A DNA stretch of 36,307 nt. Origin: UBA3478 sp046048095 (GTDB lineage Bacteria > Bacteroidota > Bacteroidia > Flavobacteriales > Flavobacteriaceae). Below, one piece after another: positions 13,713 through 21,612 of the stretch. The position numbers were made by a program, and so were the translations under genes. The stretch covers positions 1 to 36,307 of the forward strand of contig JBJOGS010000002.1 in assembly GCA_046048095.1 (NCBI GenBank), read 5' to 3'. Every line of letters starts with the position of its first letter. Position 1 is the stretch's first letter. The notes under the pieces were generated by a model. The model saw only the letters and a list, made by a program, of their open reading frames with translations. It searched no databases and was not told where the DNA came from.

Positions 13713-15175
13713 AGAAGGTAGTTGTCATCGGATCAGGATTTTCTTCACTCTCAGCCGCTACCTACCTCGCACAAGCTGGTTTCGAAGTGAGTGTCTATGA
13801 AAAAAACGACACGGTGGGTGGCCGCTGCCGCCAGTTTTCAAAAGATGGATTCACCTTTGACATGGGTCCTTCTTGGTATTGGATGCCCGATATTTTTGAC
13901 GATTACTTTGCAGACTTCAAACGAAAAACAAGCGAATTTTATGTGCTTGATCGACTTGATCCTGGCTATCAAATTGTTTTTGACGAGCTCACCTTGCCTA
14001 TTGGCGCCTCGGTAGAAGCCATTGCCAACGAATTCGAAGCCATTGAGGCCAATAGCGGCCAAAAATTAAAGGCCTTCTTAAAAAAGGCAGCAACCAACTA
14101 CGAAATTGCCATAAAAAAAATCGTTTTAAGACCAGGCAAGTCTCCTCTTGAACTGATCACCCCCGAAACTGCTGTACGCGTGGGGCAATTTTTAAAGTCG
14201 GTCAGTGACGAGGTCAAGAAAAACTTTAAATCACCTAAGCTGCGATCTGCCTTAGAGTTTCCGGTACTTTTTCTCGGGGCCAAACCAGAGAACACTCCGT
14301 CGTTCTATATCTTTATGAATCACGCGGATTACGGATTAGGCACCTGGCACCCTAAAGGTGGAATGTATGAGATTGTCAAGGCAATGAAACGCGTAGCCGA
14401 AGACCTCGGGGTAAGCATTCACACGAATGCACCCGTCAATAAAATTCATGTAGACCGCTCAGGGCGCACCACCGGTATTTCTTTAGAAGACGGAACGATC
14501 GCAACTGCTGATTTTGTAGTTTCAGGGGCAGACTATCATCACAGCGAAACACTGCTCGATGACGCTTACCGACAATACAGTGAATCGTATTGGAGTAAGC
14601 GAACTTTTGCACCCTCTGCGCTCTTGTTCTACGTCGGGTTCAACAAAAAGCTTGATCAGAAACTACTGCATCACAATTTGTTTTTTGACACGGATTTTAA
14701 AGCACATGCCAAAGCCATTTACGATGATCCCGCCTGGCCAAAAGACCCTCTTTTTTATGCTAATTTTCCATCTATCACGGATCCAGGCATGGCTCCTAGC
14801 GGAAAAGAGGCAGGCTTTTTTCTGATCCCTATAGCGCCAGGGATTCAGGACACTCAAGAAATTAGAGATCAATACTTTAAGTTAGTCATTGAACGATTAG
14901 AGTCATTTACAGGGCAATCTCTGACACCGCACATCGAATTTGTTGAGAGTTTCTGCGTAAACGATTTTATAGCCGCTTACAATTCGTACAAAGGAAATGC
15001 CTACGGTTTAGCAAATACACTGAGACAAACCGCCTTTTTAAGACCTAAATTACAGTCCAAAAAAGTAAAAAACTTATATTTCACTGGGCAATTGACCGTT
15101 CCAGGGCCCGGGGTGCCTCCGGCCTTAATATCTGGAAAATTAGTCGCTCAACTCATTAAAGAAGCCTGCGCATGA
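13709..15175 (+). CDS. crtI: phytoene desaturase CrtI
   Basis: 488-residue FAD enzyme that desaturates phytoene to lycopene. The N-terminal dinucleotide fold is VVVIGSGFSSLSAATYLAQAG with E31-like YEKNDTVGGRCRQF; the third glycine of GxGxxG is Ser (GSGFSS), unlike the downstream paralogue. Substrate-domain features include GPSWYWMPDIFDDYF and WHPKGGMYEIVKAM. The C-terminal FAD motif is NLYFTGQLTVPGPGVPPAL. Start and stop overlap its neighbours as ATGA on both sides, so the operon is translationally coupled. Position next to crtB supports the CrtI role against CrtD. Confidence 0.94.
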   Translation: MKKVVVIGSGFSSLSAATYLAQAGFEVSVYEKNDTVGGRCRQFSKDGFTFDMGPSWYWMPDIFDDYFADFKRKTSEFYVLDRLDPGYQIVFDELTLPIGASVEAIANEFEAIEANSGQKLKAFLKKAATNYEIAIKKIVLRPGKSPLELITPETAVRVGQFLKSVSDEVKKNFKSPKLRSALEFPVLFLGAKPENTPSFYIFMNHADYGLGTWHPKGGMYEIVKAMKRVAEDLGVSIHTNAPVNKIHVDRSGRTTGISLEDGTIATADFVVSGADYHHSETLLDDAYRQYSESYWSKRTFAPSALLFYVGFNKKLDQKLLHHNLFFDTDFKAHAKAIYDDPAWPKDPLFYANFPSITDPGMAPSGKEAGFFLIPIAPGIQDTQEIRDQYFKLVIERLESFTGQSLTPHIEFVESFCVNDFIAAYNSYKGNAYGLANTLRQTAFLRPKLQSKKVKNLYFTGQLTVPGPGVPPALISGKLVAQLIKEACA

Positions 15176-16011
15176 AAGTCCTTTTCGATACGGTAAGCCA
15201 AGCATGTAGCGAGCTCGTAACCAAGCGCTACAGCACCTCATTCTCTTTAGCTACACGCATGCTTTCTAAAGATATACGGGCGCATATCTATAACATTTAT
15301 GGTTTCGTGCGTTTCGCAGACGAAATCGTCGATAGCTTTCATAGTTTTCCAAAAGAAAAGCTCTTCAACCGATTTGAACAAGATTTAGAAGCGGCTCTTG
15401 AAGACAAAATCAGTCTCAATCCTATTCTTAACTCATTTCAGTATACCTACCACCGCTTTGGCATTTCTAAAGACCTTGTCGACGCCTTTATGAAGAGTAT
15501 GAGACTTGATTTACACAAAACAGAATACCTGACCGCCGAAGAATACAAAGCGTATATATATGGATCGGCAGATGTGGTGGGTTTAATGTGTCTGAAAGTT
15601 TTTCTTGGCGGAGACACTAAGGCCTATGAATCCCTGAAAGATTCAGCCATGGCCCTAGGTTCGGCTTTTCAAAAAGTCAACTTCTTGCGCGATCTTAAAG
15701 CCGACTACGAGGCCCTAGGGCGCACCTATTTTCCGGATGCGAATCTCGAAGCCCTAGACGAAACTTCAAAAGCTGCCATCATTGCTGAAATTGAAGAAGA
15801 CTTTGCCCTAGGTTTTGCTGGTATTAAAGAACTTCCTATGAACTCTCGTTTTGGCGTCTATACCGCATATCGCTATTACAAGAGGCTCTTAGATCGGCTG
15901 AAAAACACTCCTCCAATGGAAATCAAAAACAAGCGTATACGCGTGCCGAATTACGAAAAGGCACAACTACTCGCTCAGTCTTATATTGATATCAAATTAC
16001 AACGCGTATAA
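15172..16011 (+). CDS. crtB: phytoene synthase CrtB
   Basis: 279 residues. Condenses two geranylgeranyl diphosphates to phytoene, the first committed carotenoid step. The two magnesium-binding motifs are DEIVD (50-54, in GFVRFADEIVDSF) and NFLRDLKADYE (170-180, with D174 and D178), in the all-helical squalene/phytoene synthase fold. The usual YGSADVVGLMCL segment precedes the second motif. Length is a little short of average but complete. It overlaps crtI by 4 nt and precedes crtZ by 4 nt. Confidence 0.96.
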   Translation: MKVLFDTVSQACSELVTKRYSTSFSLATRMLSKDIRAHIYNIYGFVRFADEIVDSFHSFPKEKLFNRFEQDLEAALEDKISLNPILNSFQYTYHRFGISKDLVDAFMKSMRLDLHKTEYLTAEEYKAYIYGSADVVGLMCLKVFLGGDTKAYESLKDSAMALGSAFQKVNFLRDLKADYEALGRTYFPDANLEALDETSKAAIIAEIEEDFALGFAGIKELPMNSRFGVYTAYRYYKRLLDRLKNTPPMEIKNKRIRVPNYEKAQLLAQSYIDIKLQRV

Positions 16012-16015
16012 CCCT

Positions 16016-16459
16016 ATGTACACCTTCGTTTGGATCACTCTATTTGTTGCTACCTTTTTGATCATGGAGTTCATGGCCTGGTTCATCCATAAATACATCA
16101 TGCATGGGATTTTGTGGGTCTTACATAAAGATCACCATCAAAAAGACCACGATTCATGGTTTGAGCGCAATGATGCCTTCTTTTTGTTTTTTGCGGTGCT
16201 AAGCATGAGTTTTTTAATGACTGCTAATGAATCTTTTTGGTACGGATTTCCTATAGGATTCGGCATTTTAGCCTACGGCATCGCCTATTTTGTGGTGCAT
16301 GATATTTTTATCCACCAGCGCTTCAAATGGTTTCGAAATATAGATAACGCCTATGCCCGAGGGGTGAGACGTGCCCACAAGATTCACCACAAGCACCTCG
16401 GAAAAGAACAAGGTGAAAACTTCGGAATGTTATTTGTTCCAAAAAAATACTTCAACTAA
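16016..16459 (+). CDS. crtZ: beta-carotene 3-hydroxylase CrtZ
   Basis: 147-residue membrane di-iron hydroxylase that adds 3-hydroxyl groups to beta-ionone rings. All four histidine clusters are present: H25xxxxH30, H37xxHH41, H95xxxxH100 and H121xxHH125. Hydrophobic segments lie around 3-24, 55-70 and 76-98. The ATG at 16016 is 4 nt after the crtB stop. A longer frame from 15986 overlaps crtB and adds residues foreign to the family, so I rejected it. Its presence implies that a cyclised (ring-bearing) carotenoid is made, so a cyclase must exist elsewhere. Confidence 0.95.
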   Translation: MYTFVWITLFVATFLIMEFMAWFIHKYIMHGILWVLHKDHHQKDHDSWFERNDAFFLFFAVLSMSFLMTANESFWYGFPIGFGILAYGIAYFVVHDIFIHQRFKWFRNIDNAYARGVRRAHKIHHKHLGKEQGENFGMLFVPKKYFN

Positions 16460-16462
16460 TTC

Positions 16463-17944
16463 ATGCCTCAACGCGTCGGCATTATTGGTGCCGGAATCGC
16501 TGGTCTAGCAGCGGCCGTCAGACTCAAAGCGCAAGGGTTTGAGGTGACGGTTTTTGAGGCGAACGATTACGTCGGAGGCAAGTTACATGCCATCACACTT
16601 CAAGGATATCGGTTTGATCTAGGGCCCTCTCTTTTTACAATGCCTGACTATGTGGATGCGCTATTCGAACTGTTTGGAGAAGATCCGCGAGAACATTTCA
16701 ATTATCTCAGAAAAGACGTGGTATGCAATTACTTCTGGGAAGACCAAACGCAGTTTAGCGCTCTAGCCGACCCCGAAAAGTTTGTCCAAGATTTTAGTGA
16801 ACGGTTTGGTGAAGACCCCAAAAAGGTTCAATCATTTCTGACCAAGAATGCAAAAAAATACAATCTCACCCACCCACTCTTCATAGAAAAATCACTACAT
16901 CGACTAGGTACCTATACCACTTTTAACACCCTCAAGGCCATCATACAGCTTCCAAGCCTTGATCTGCATAAGAGTTTGTATCGTACGTTAAAAGGCGTAT
17001 TTAGCCATCCTAAAAGCATACAATTTTTCTCAAGACATGCCACCTACAATGGCAGTTCCCCTTATAAAACTCCGGGGATAATGTCCCTGATCCCTCATCT
17101 AGAAATGCATTTTGGTACCTACTATCCAGAAAAAGGAATGCATGAAATTTCTCAATCCATCTACCGCTTAGCGCAAAGACAGGGAGTAAAGTTTCATTTG
17201 GGTGAACCAGTGCAGCGTATCTCGATGAGCGATTCAACTACCGCTTCAGGTTTGCAAACGACAAAGGCAAATTACGACTTCGACATCGTCGTGAGCAACA
17301 TGGATGTGGTACCTACTTACCGCAAACTCTTACCCAACCTTAAAGCCCCCGAACGCATTTTAAACCAAGAACGCTCAAGCAGCGCTTTGATTTTCTATTG
17401 GGGCATTCGCAAGCGCTTTGACCAGCTAGACCTTCATAACATCTTCTTTTCAGATCATTACCAGCAAGAATTTGATGCGATTTTTAACGCCAAGACACTT
17501 CACGATGACCCCACAGTCTATGTGAATATCACCTCAAAACATACAGCTGAAGATGCCCCGGCGGGGTGTGAAAACTGGTTCGTCATGATCAATGTCCCCG
17601 GAAACTACGGACAAGATTGGGACGAGCTAATCAATAAAAGTCGTGAACGCATACTAGCAAAGCTAAGCCGCATTTTAGGCGAATCTATCAAAGACCTCAT
17701 CGAGGTAGAGCATGTGCTTGACCCTAGAGGGATTGAGAAGACTACACAGTCGTTTCGCGGCGCGCTATATGGAGCGGCAAGTAATTCGCAATTTGCCGCC
17801 TTTTTAAGACACCCCAACCACCGAAAGGCACTCACAAACGTTTATTTTTGTGGAGGTTCTGCTCACCCTGGTGGAGGCATACCACTGTGCCTTCAGTCAG
17901 GTAAAATTGTAAGTGAGCTCATCACACATGACAGACGCACCTAA
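16463..17944 (+). CDS. crtD: CrtD-like carotenoid desaturase (CrtI paralogue)
   Basis: 493 residues of the CrtI/CrtD FAD desaturase family. FAD motif GIIGAGIAGLAAAVRLKAQG (6-25) has the full GxGxxG. It then shows FEANDYVGGKLHAI, DLGPSLFTMPDYVDALFELFG and C-terminal VYFCGGSAHPGGGIPLCLQSG. In flavobacteria a second CrtI-type gene beside crtZ and a CruF gene is normally CrtD, adding the 3',4' double bond to 1'-hydroxylated acyclic ends. I infer that role from context; the family alone would also allow methoxyneurosporene-type or ketolase paralogues. It starts 3 nt after crtZ and overlaps the hydratase gene by 17 nt. Confidence 0.85.
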   Translation: MPQRVGIIGAGIAGLAAAVRLKAQGFEVTVFEANDYVGGKLHAITLQGYRFDLGPSLFTMPDYVDALFELFGEDPREHFNYLRKDVVCNYFWEDQTQFSALADPEKFVQDFSERFGEDPKKVQSFLTKNAKKYNLTHPLFIEKSLHRLGTYTTFNTLKAIIQLPSLDLHKSLYRTLKGVFSHPKSIQFFSRHATYNGSSPYKTPGIMSLIPHLEMHFGTYYPEKGMHEISQSIYRLAQRQGVKFHLGEPVQRISMSDSTTASGLQTTKANYDFDIVVSNMDVVPTYRKLLPNLKAPERILNQERSSSALIFYWGIRKRFDQLDLHNIFFSDHYQQEFDAIFNAKTLHDDPTVYVNITSKHTAEDAPAGCENWFVMINVPGNYGQDWDELINKSRERILAKLSRILGESIKDLIEVEHVLDPRGIEKTTQSFRGALYGAASNSQFAAFLRHPNHRKALTNVYFCGGSAHPGGGIPLCLQSGKIVSELITHDRRT

Positions 17945-18590
17945 ACTTGTCACCAAAGAGGTTTTACTCTTCATATGGCTACCGCATTTGGCCGGAGCTA
18001 TTGGTATTGCCGCAGGCTTCCAGGATTGGTTCGTCACCAAAACAGTACTTAACCTGCTAGCATCGTTTGGATTCTTTGTGCTGTACTTTCCAATCACGCA
18101 ATGCTATCAATGGATCCTACTCGGTACATTCTTTACATTGGGCATGCTGGTCGAGTGGTTAGGTGTGCATTACGGGTGGTTTTTTGGGACCTACAGCTAC
18201 GGAGAAAACCTAGGTCCAAAGCTTGACGGCATTCCTATTATTATTGGCATTTTCTGGGCGGTACTCACCATGATCACTGCTAAAATGGCCCAAAGCCTGA
18301 GCGGTCGTTATCATCACCCGCTGACTTCAGCTGCTCTTGGGGCAGGCCTAATGGTTGGGCTTGACGCTCTTCTCGAACTTTTGGCTCCTCGATTTGATTA
18401 CTGGACGTTTATTCCTGAGCCTCCCCTAGAGAATTACCTGAGCTGGTTTGCCTTTGGATTTCTTTTTCAACTGCTTTACTTCAGTTTAGAACGCCGACAA
18501 AGTAAGCCGCAAGAAACTTCCTGGGTGATTGCGGTACATATTTATCTTGCGCAAAGCCTATTCTTCGGAAGCCTGGCCCTGATGCGCTAA
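17928..18590 (+). CDS. cruF: CruF-like carotenoid 1',2'-hydratase (DUF422 membrane protein)
   Basis: 220 residues, six or seven membrane helices. DUF422 landmarks are MLVEWLGVHYGWFFGTYSYGE-type sequence at 73-93, NLGPKLDGIPIIIGIFW (94-110), GLDALLELLAPRFDYWTF (144-161) and PPLENYLSWF (165-174). CruF hydrates the psi end of gamma-carotene or lycopene to give a 1'-hydroxyl. The PxEE cyclase motif of heterodimeric CrtYcd is not seen, so I do not call it the lycopene cyclase. ATG 17928 overlaps crtD by 17 nt; a GTG at 17913 is an alternative. Its 3' end overlaps the convergent CrtA-like gene by 33 nt. Confidence 0.82.
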   Translation: MTDAPKLVTKEVLLFIWLPHLAGAIGIAAGFQDWFVTKTVLNLLASFGFFVLYFPITQCYQWILLGTFFTLGMLVEWLGVHYGWFFGTYSYGENLGPKLDGIPIIIGIFWAVLTMITAKMAQSLSGRYHHPLTSAALGAGLMVGLDALLELLAPRFDYWTFIPEPPLENYLSWFAFGFLFQLLYFSLERRQSKPQETSWVIAVHIYLAQSLFFGSLALMR

Positions 18591-19289
18591 TGAGATATCA
18601 AGCTGAACCCCTTCATACGACCCATATACTTGATAAGGCTGAAAGCGGCTAAAAAGCTCTTCTTTATACCAATTGAGTTTACGGGTTTGTTCAATAGCCT
18701 TTTTGTGATGCACATTAGAATAAGCAAACTCTTTTAGCGCCTCTTCTGAGCGCCAAATTGAAAAGGTCGCCATATTTCTGAAAGGAATCTCACCTATGCC
18801 CTTAGTGAGTAGCAATCCAGGGTTGTCAATGAGGTAACGCTGAGAATCCGGAACAGCGCGCCAGAACTTCAGTTGCAAGCGCGTCTTAATGGTCGCCCTT
18901 GTAATTGCTGCTATACACTGAATATCGGGGTCTATCACACTACTTCTTCTAAACGGATTTTCTTTGTTCCACTGGCCGTGCGCTCGGATATTTCGCATCA
19001 TCACTCGCAGCACTTCTTTACTATGGCGCACATAGGCCGAATAGGTAGGATGACTACTAAAGAAATAGTCAGCAGCACGTTGATCACTCCAAATCTGCAA
19101 GAGCGCATAGGTATGCCAGTCAGGGTTCGGATTAAATCCGGGTTTACCGGTACCCATCAAAAAAAATCGCTCGAGGCCCTCTACCTTTTTTAGAGGGGCC
19201 CGAGCGAACTGCATCATAAAGAAAGCCCAAAGCATAGACCATCGCGATTCAAACCTAAAGAAGGTGATCGATGTGATCTGAGTGCTCAT
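18558..19289 (-). CDS. CrtA-like carotenoid 2-hydroxylase / spheroidene monooxygenase family
   Basis: 243 residues of the CrtA family: start SITFFRFESRWSMLWAFFMM, then LERFFLMGTGKPGFNPNPDW, NPFRRSSVID and the C-terminal block GIGEIPFRNMATFSIWRSEE with LFSRFQPYQVYGSYEG. In purple bacteria CrtA makes 2-keto groups; a flavobacterial relative from strain P99-3 was shown to be a 2-hydroxylase in myxol synthesis. Beside CruF and CrtD, a 2'-hydroxylase is the natural reading here. It sits on the opposite strand to the crt operon, overlapping it by 33 nt, and only 9 nt after aconitase, so it may be transcribed with aconitase and not with the other crt genes. Confidence 0.85.
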   Translation of the reverse strand: MSTQITSITFFRFESRWSMLWAFFMMQFARAPLKKVEGLERFFLMGTGKPGFNPNPDWHTYALLQIWSDQRAADYFFSSHPTYSAYVRHSKEVLRVMMRNIRAHGQWNKENPFRRSSVIDPDIQCIAAITRATIKTRLQLKFWRAVPDSQRYLIDNPGLLLTKGIGEIPFRNMATFSIWRSEEALKEFAYSNVHHKKAIEQTRKLNWYKEELFSRFQPYQVYGSYEGVQLDISLAHQGQASEE

Positions 19290-19298
19290 GTGCCCAAT

Positions 19299-21572
19299 TT
19301 ATGCTGCACTTTCACGCTTAATTAGGTTTAACGCAGATCCGGCCTTAAACCAAGATATCTGCGAGGCATTATAGCTATGATTTACCTGTATGCGATCTAC
19401 AGACCCATCTTTATGGTTAAGCACCAGGGTTAATGGCTTCCCAGGAGCAAAAGCGTCTAGATCGACAAAATCAAAGCGGTCGTCTTCTTGAATGAGATCA
19501 TAATCCTGCTCATTAGCAAAGGTGAGAGCGAGCATTCCTTGCTTCTTGAGGTTCGTCTCGTGAATACGTGCAAAAGATTTTACTAGCACTGCCGCAACGC
19601 CGAGGTGTCTGGGTTGCATGGCCGCGTGCTCACGTGAAGACCCTTCACCATAGTTGTGGTCTCCTACAACGATAGAATACAGCCCTTCTTTCTTATATAA
19701 ACGCTGCGTATCCGGAACCGCCCCGTATTCACCAGTCAACTGGCTCTTCACAAAGTTGGTCTTCTCGTTAAAGGCATTTACTGCACCAATCAATGTGTTA
19801 TTTGCAATGTTGTCGAGGTGGCCTCTATAACGTAGCCATGGTCCGGCCATTGAAATATGATCGGTGGTACATTTTCCTTGTGCTTTAATGAGCAGTGGAA
19901 CCTGCTTCATCTTGGCGACATCTATAGCAATAAACGGATCAAGCAATTGCAAACGCTGAGATTCAGGATCTACCTTCACTTGAACCTGACTCGCGTCATC
20001 TGCAGGGGCAACATAGCCCGAATCCTCTACAGCAAATCCCTCAGGAGGCAATTCATACCCTCTTGGTTCGTCGAGACGTACTTCTTCACCCTCTTCGTTA
20101 ATCAGGGTATCGGTAAGTGGATTAAAATCTAAACGTCCGGCAATAGCAATTGCAGTAACTAATTCAGGGGACCCCACGAATGCCAAGGTATTCGGGTTTC
20201 CGTCAGCGCGCTTGGCAAAGTTGCGATTGAATGAGTGCACAATAGTATTGCGTGGGCCATCTGCAGCTTTTTCTCCGTAACGATCCCACATTCCAATACA
20301 CGGTCCGCAGGCATTCGCAAATACGGTGGCTCCAATTTGGTTAAAGGTGTCGATAAGACCATCACGTTCAATGGTATAGCGCACTTGTTCTGAACCCGGA
20401 GTAATAGTAAACTTCGATTTGGTCTTCAGTTTTTTGTCTGCCACCTGCTTAGCTAACGATGCCGAACGCGAGATATCTTCGTAAGACGAGTTGGTACACG
20501 AACCAATGAGTCCTACCTCGACTTGAAGCGGCCAATCATTCTTCTTCGCCGCCTCTGCCATCTTTGAAATAGGCGTGGCTAAGTCTGGCGTAAATGGTCC
20601 ATTTAAATGCGGCTCAAGCGTTGATAAATCAATCTCGATGACCTGATCAAAGTACTCCTCAGGACGTGCATAAACTTCAGGATCTCCTGTAAGGTGTTCT
20701 TTCACCTTATTGGCTGCATCTGCCACGTCTGCTCTTCCAGTAGCCCGCAAGTAACGGTCCATGGACGCATCGTATCCAAAAGTCGACGTGGTTGCACCCA
20801 CTTCTGCACCCATATTACAGATCGTTCCTTTTCCTGTACAAGACATAGAAAGCGCACCTTCACCGAAGTACTCAATGACTGCCCCTGTTCCACCTTTCAC
20901 AGTGAGAATATCGGCTACCTTTAAAATTACGTCTTTAGGAGCCGTCCAGCCTGATAACTTTCCTGTAAGCTTCACCCCAATCAACTTCGGAAACTTGAGC
21001 TCCCAAGCCATCCCAGCCATTACATCTACGGCATCAGCTCCACCAACACCTACGGCTATCATTCCAAGACCTCCTGCATTTACAGTATGTGAATCTGTTC
21101 CGATCATCATTCCGCCCGGAAAGGCATAATTCTCTAGCACCACTTGATGGATAATACCCGCTCCTGGCTTCCAGAATCCAATACCGTACTTATTTGAAAC
21201 CGAGCCCAAGAAATCGAACACTTCATTTGAAGTTTCGTTTGCCCGCTTTAAGTCGGCACTTGCACCCTGCTTGGCCTGAATCAAGTGATCACAGTGTACC
21301 GTAGTGGGTACGGCCACCTTAGACTTGCCCGCATGCATAAATTGCAATAATGCCATTTGCGCCGTAGCGTCTTGACAGGCAACGCGATCAGGAGCAAAAT
21401 CAACGTAATCTACACCGCGCTGAAAGGGCGCTGACACGCCGCTCTCCCATAGGTGGTTATATAAAATCTTCTCGGTGAGGGTAAGCGGTCTTCCGATCAA
21501 CTTACGTGCAGCAGTTACATTAGCATCCATGCGATCGTACACCTGCTGGATCATTTCAAAATCAAATGCCAT
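19299..21572 (-). CDS. aconitate hydratase (mitochondrial-type)
   Basis: TCA-cycle enzyme isomerising citrate to isocitrate. 757 residues from ATG 21572 (MAFDFEMIQQVYDRMDANV); the frame is open 46 codons further but that part is not family-like. The [4Fe-4S] ligands are Cys in GLIGSCTNSSYED and the pair in ANACGPCIGMW. Substrate segments include VPTTVHCDHLIQAK, GTDSHTVNAGGLGM and GDHNYGEGSSREHAA in the swivel domain (about 600-757). The length and order fit the mitochondrial-type AcnA of Bacteroidota, not AcnB. Candidate promoter 21593-21600. Downstream 9 nt lies the CrtA-like gene. Confidence 0.96.
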   Translation of the reverse strand: MAFDFEMIQQVYDRMDANVTAARKLIGRPLTLTEKILYNHLWESGVSAPFQRGVDYVDFAPDRVACQDATAQMALLQFMHAGKSKVAVPTTVHCDHLIQAKQGASADLKRANETSNEVFDFLGSVSNKYGIGFWKPGAGIIHQVVLENYAFPGGMMIGTDSHTVNAGGLGMIAVGVGGADAVDVMAGMAWELKFPKLIGVKLTGKLSGWTAPKDVILKVADILTVKGGTGAVIEYFGEGALSMSCTGKGTICNMGAEVGATTSTFGYDASMDRYLRATGRADVADAANKVKEHLTGDPEVYARPEEYFDQVIEIDLSTLEPHLNGPFTPDLATPISKMAEAAKKNDWPLQVEVGLIGSCTNSSYEDISRSASLAKQVADKKLKTKSKFTITPGSEQVRYTIERDGLIDTFNQIGATVFANACGPCIGMWDRYGEKAADGPRNTIVHSFNRNFAKRADGNPNTLAFVGSPELVTAIAIAGRLDFNPLTDTLINEEGEEVRLDEPRGYELPPEGFAVEDSGYVAPADDASQVQVKVDPESQRLQLLDPFIAIDVAKMKQVPLLIKAQGKCTTDHISMAGPWLRYRGHLDNIANNTLIGAVNAFNEKTNFVKSQLTGEYGAVPDTQRLYKKEGLYSIVVGDHNYGEGSSREHAAMQPRHLGVAAVLVKSFARIHETNLKKQGMLALTFANEQDYDLIQEDDRFDFVDLDAFAPGKPLTLVLNHKDGSVDRIQVNHSYNASQISWFKAGSALNLIKRESAA

Positions 21573-21592
21573 AGAATCGATTAGTTTGGTGG

Positions 21593-21600
21593 CAAATTTA
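21593..21600 (-). promoter_or_regulatory. candidate -7 box for aconitase
   Basis: TAAATTTG on the minus strand ends 20 nt before the aconitase ATG. A TTG lies 25 nt upstream, slightly too far. Confidence 0.5.
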
Positions 21601-21612
21601 CAAAGAAGCCCA

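Noticed and set aside
15986..16015. Upstream extension of crtZ
   Set aside because: It overlaps crtB and adds residues not found in the CrtZ family; the ATG at 16016 is 4 nt after crtB.
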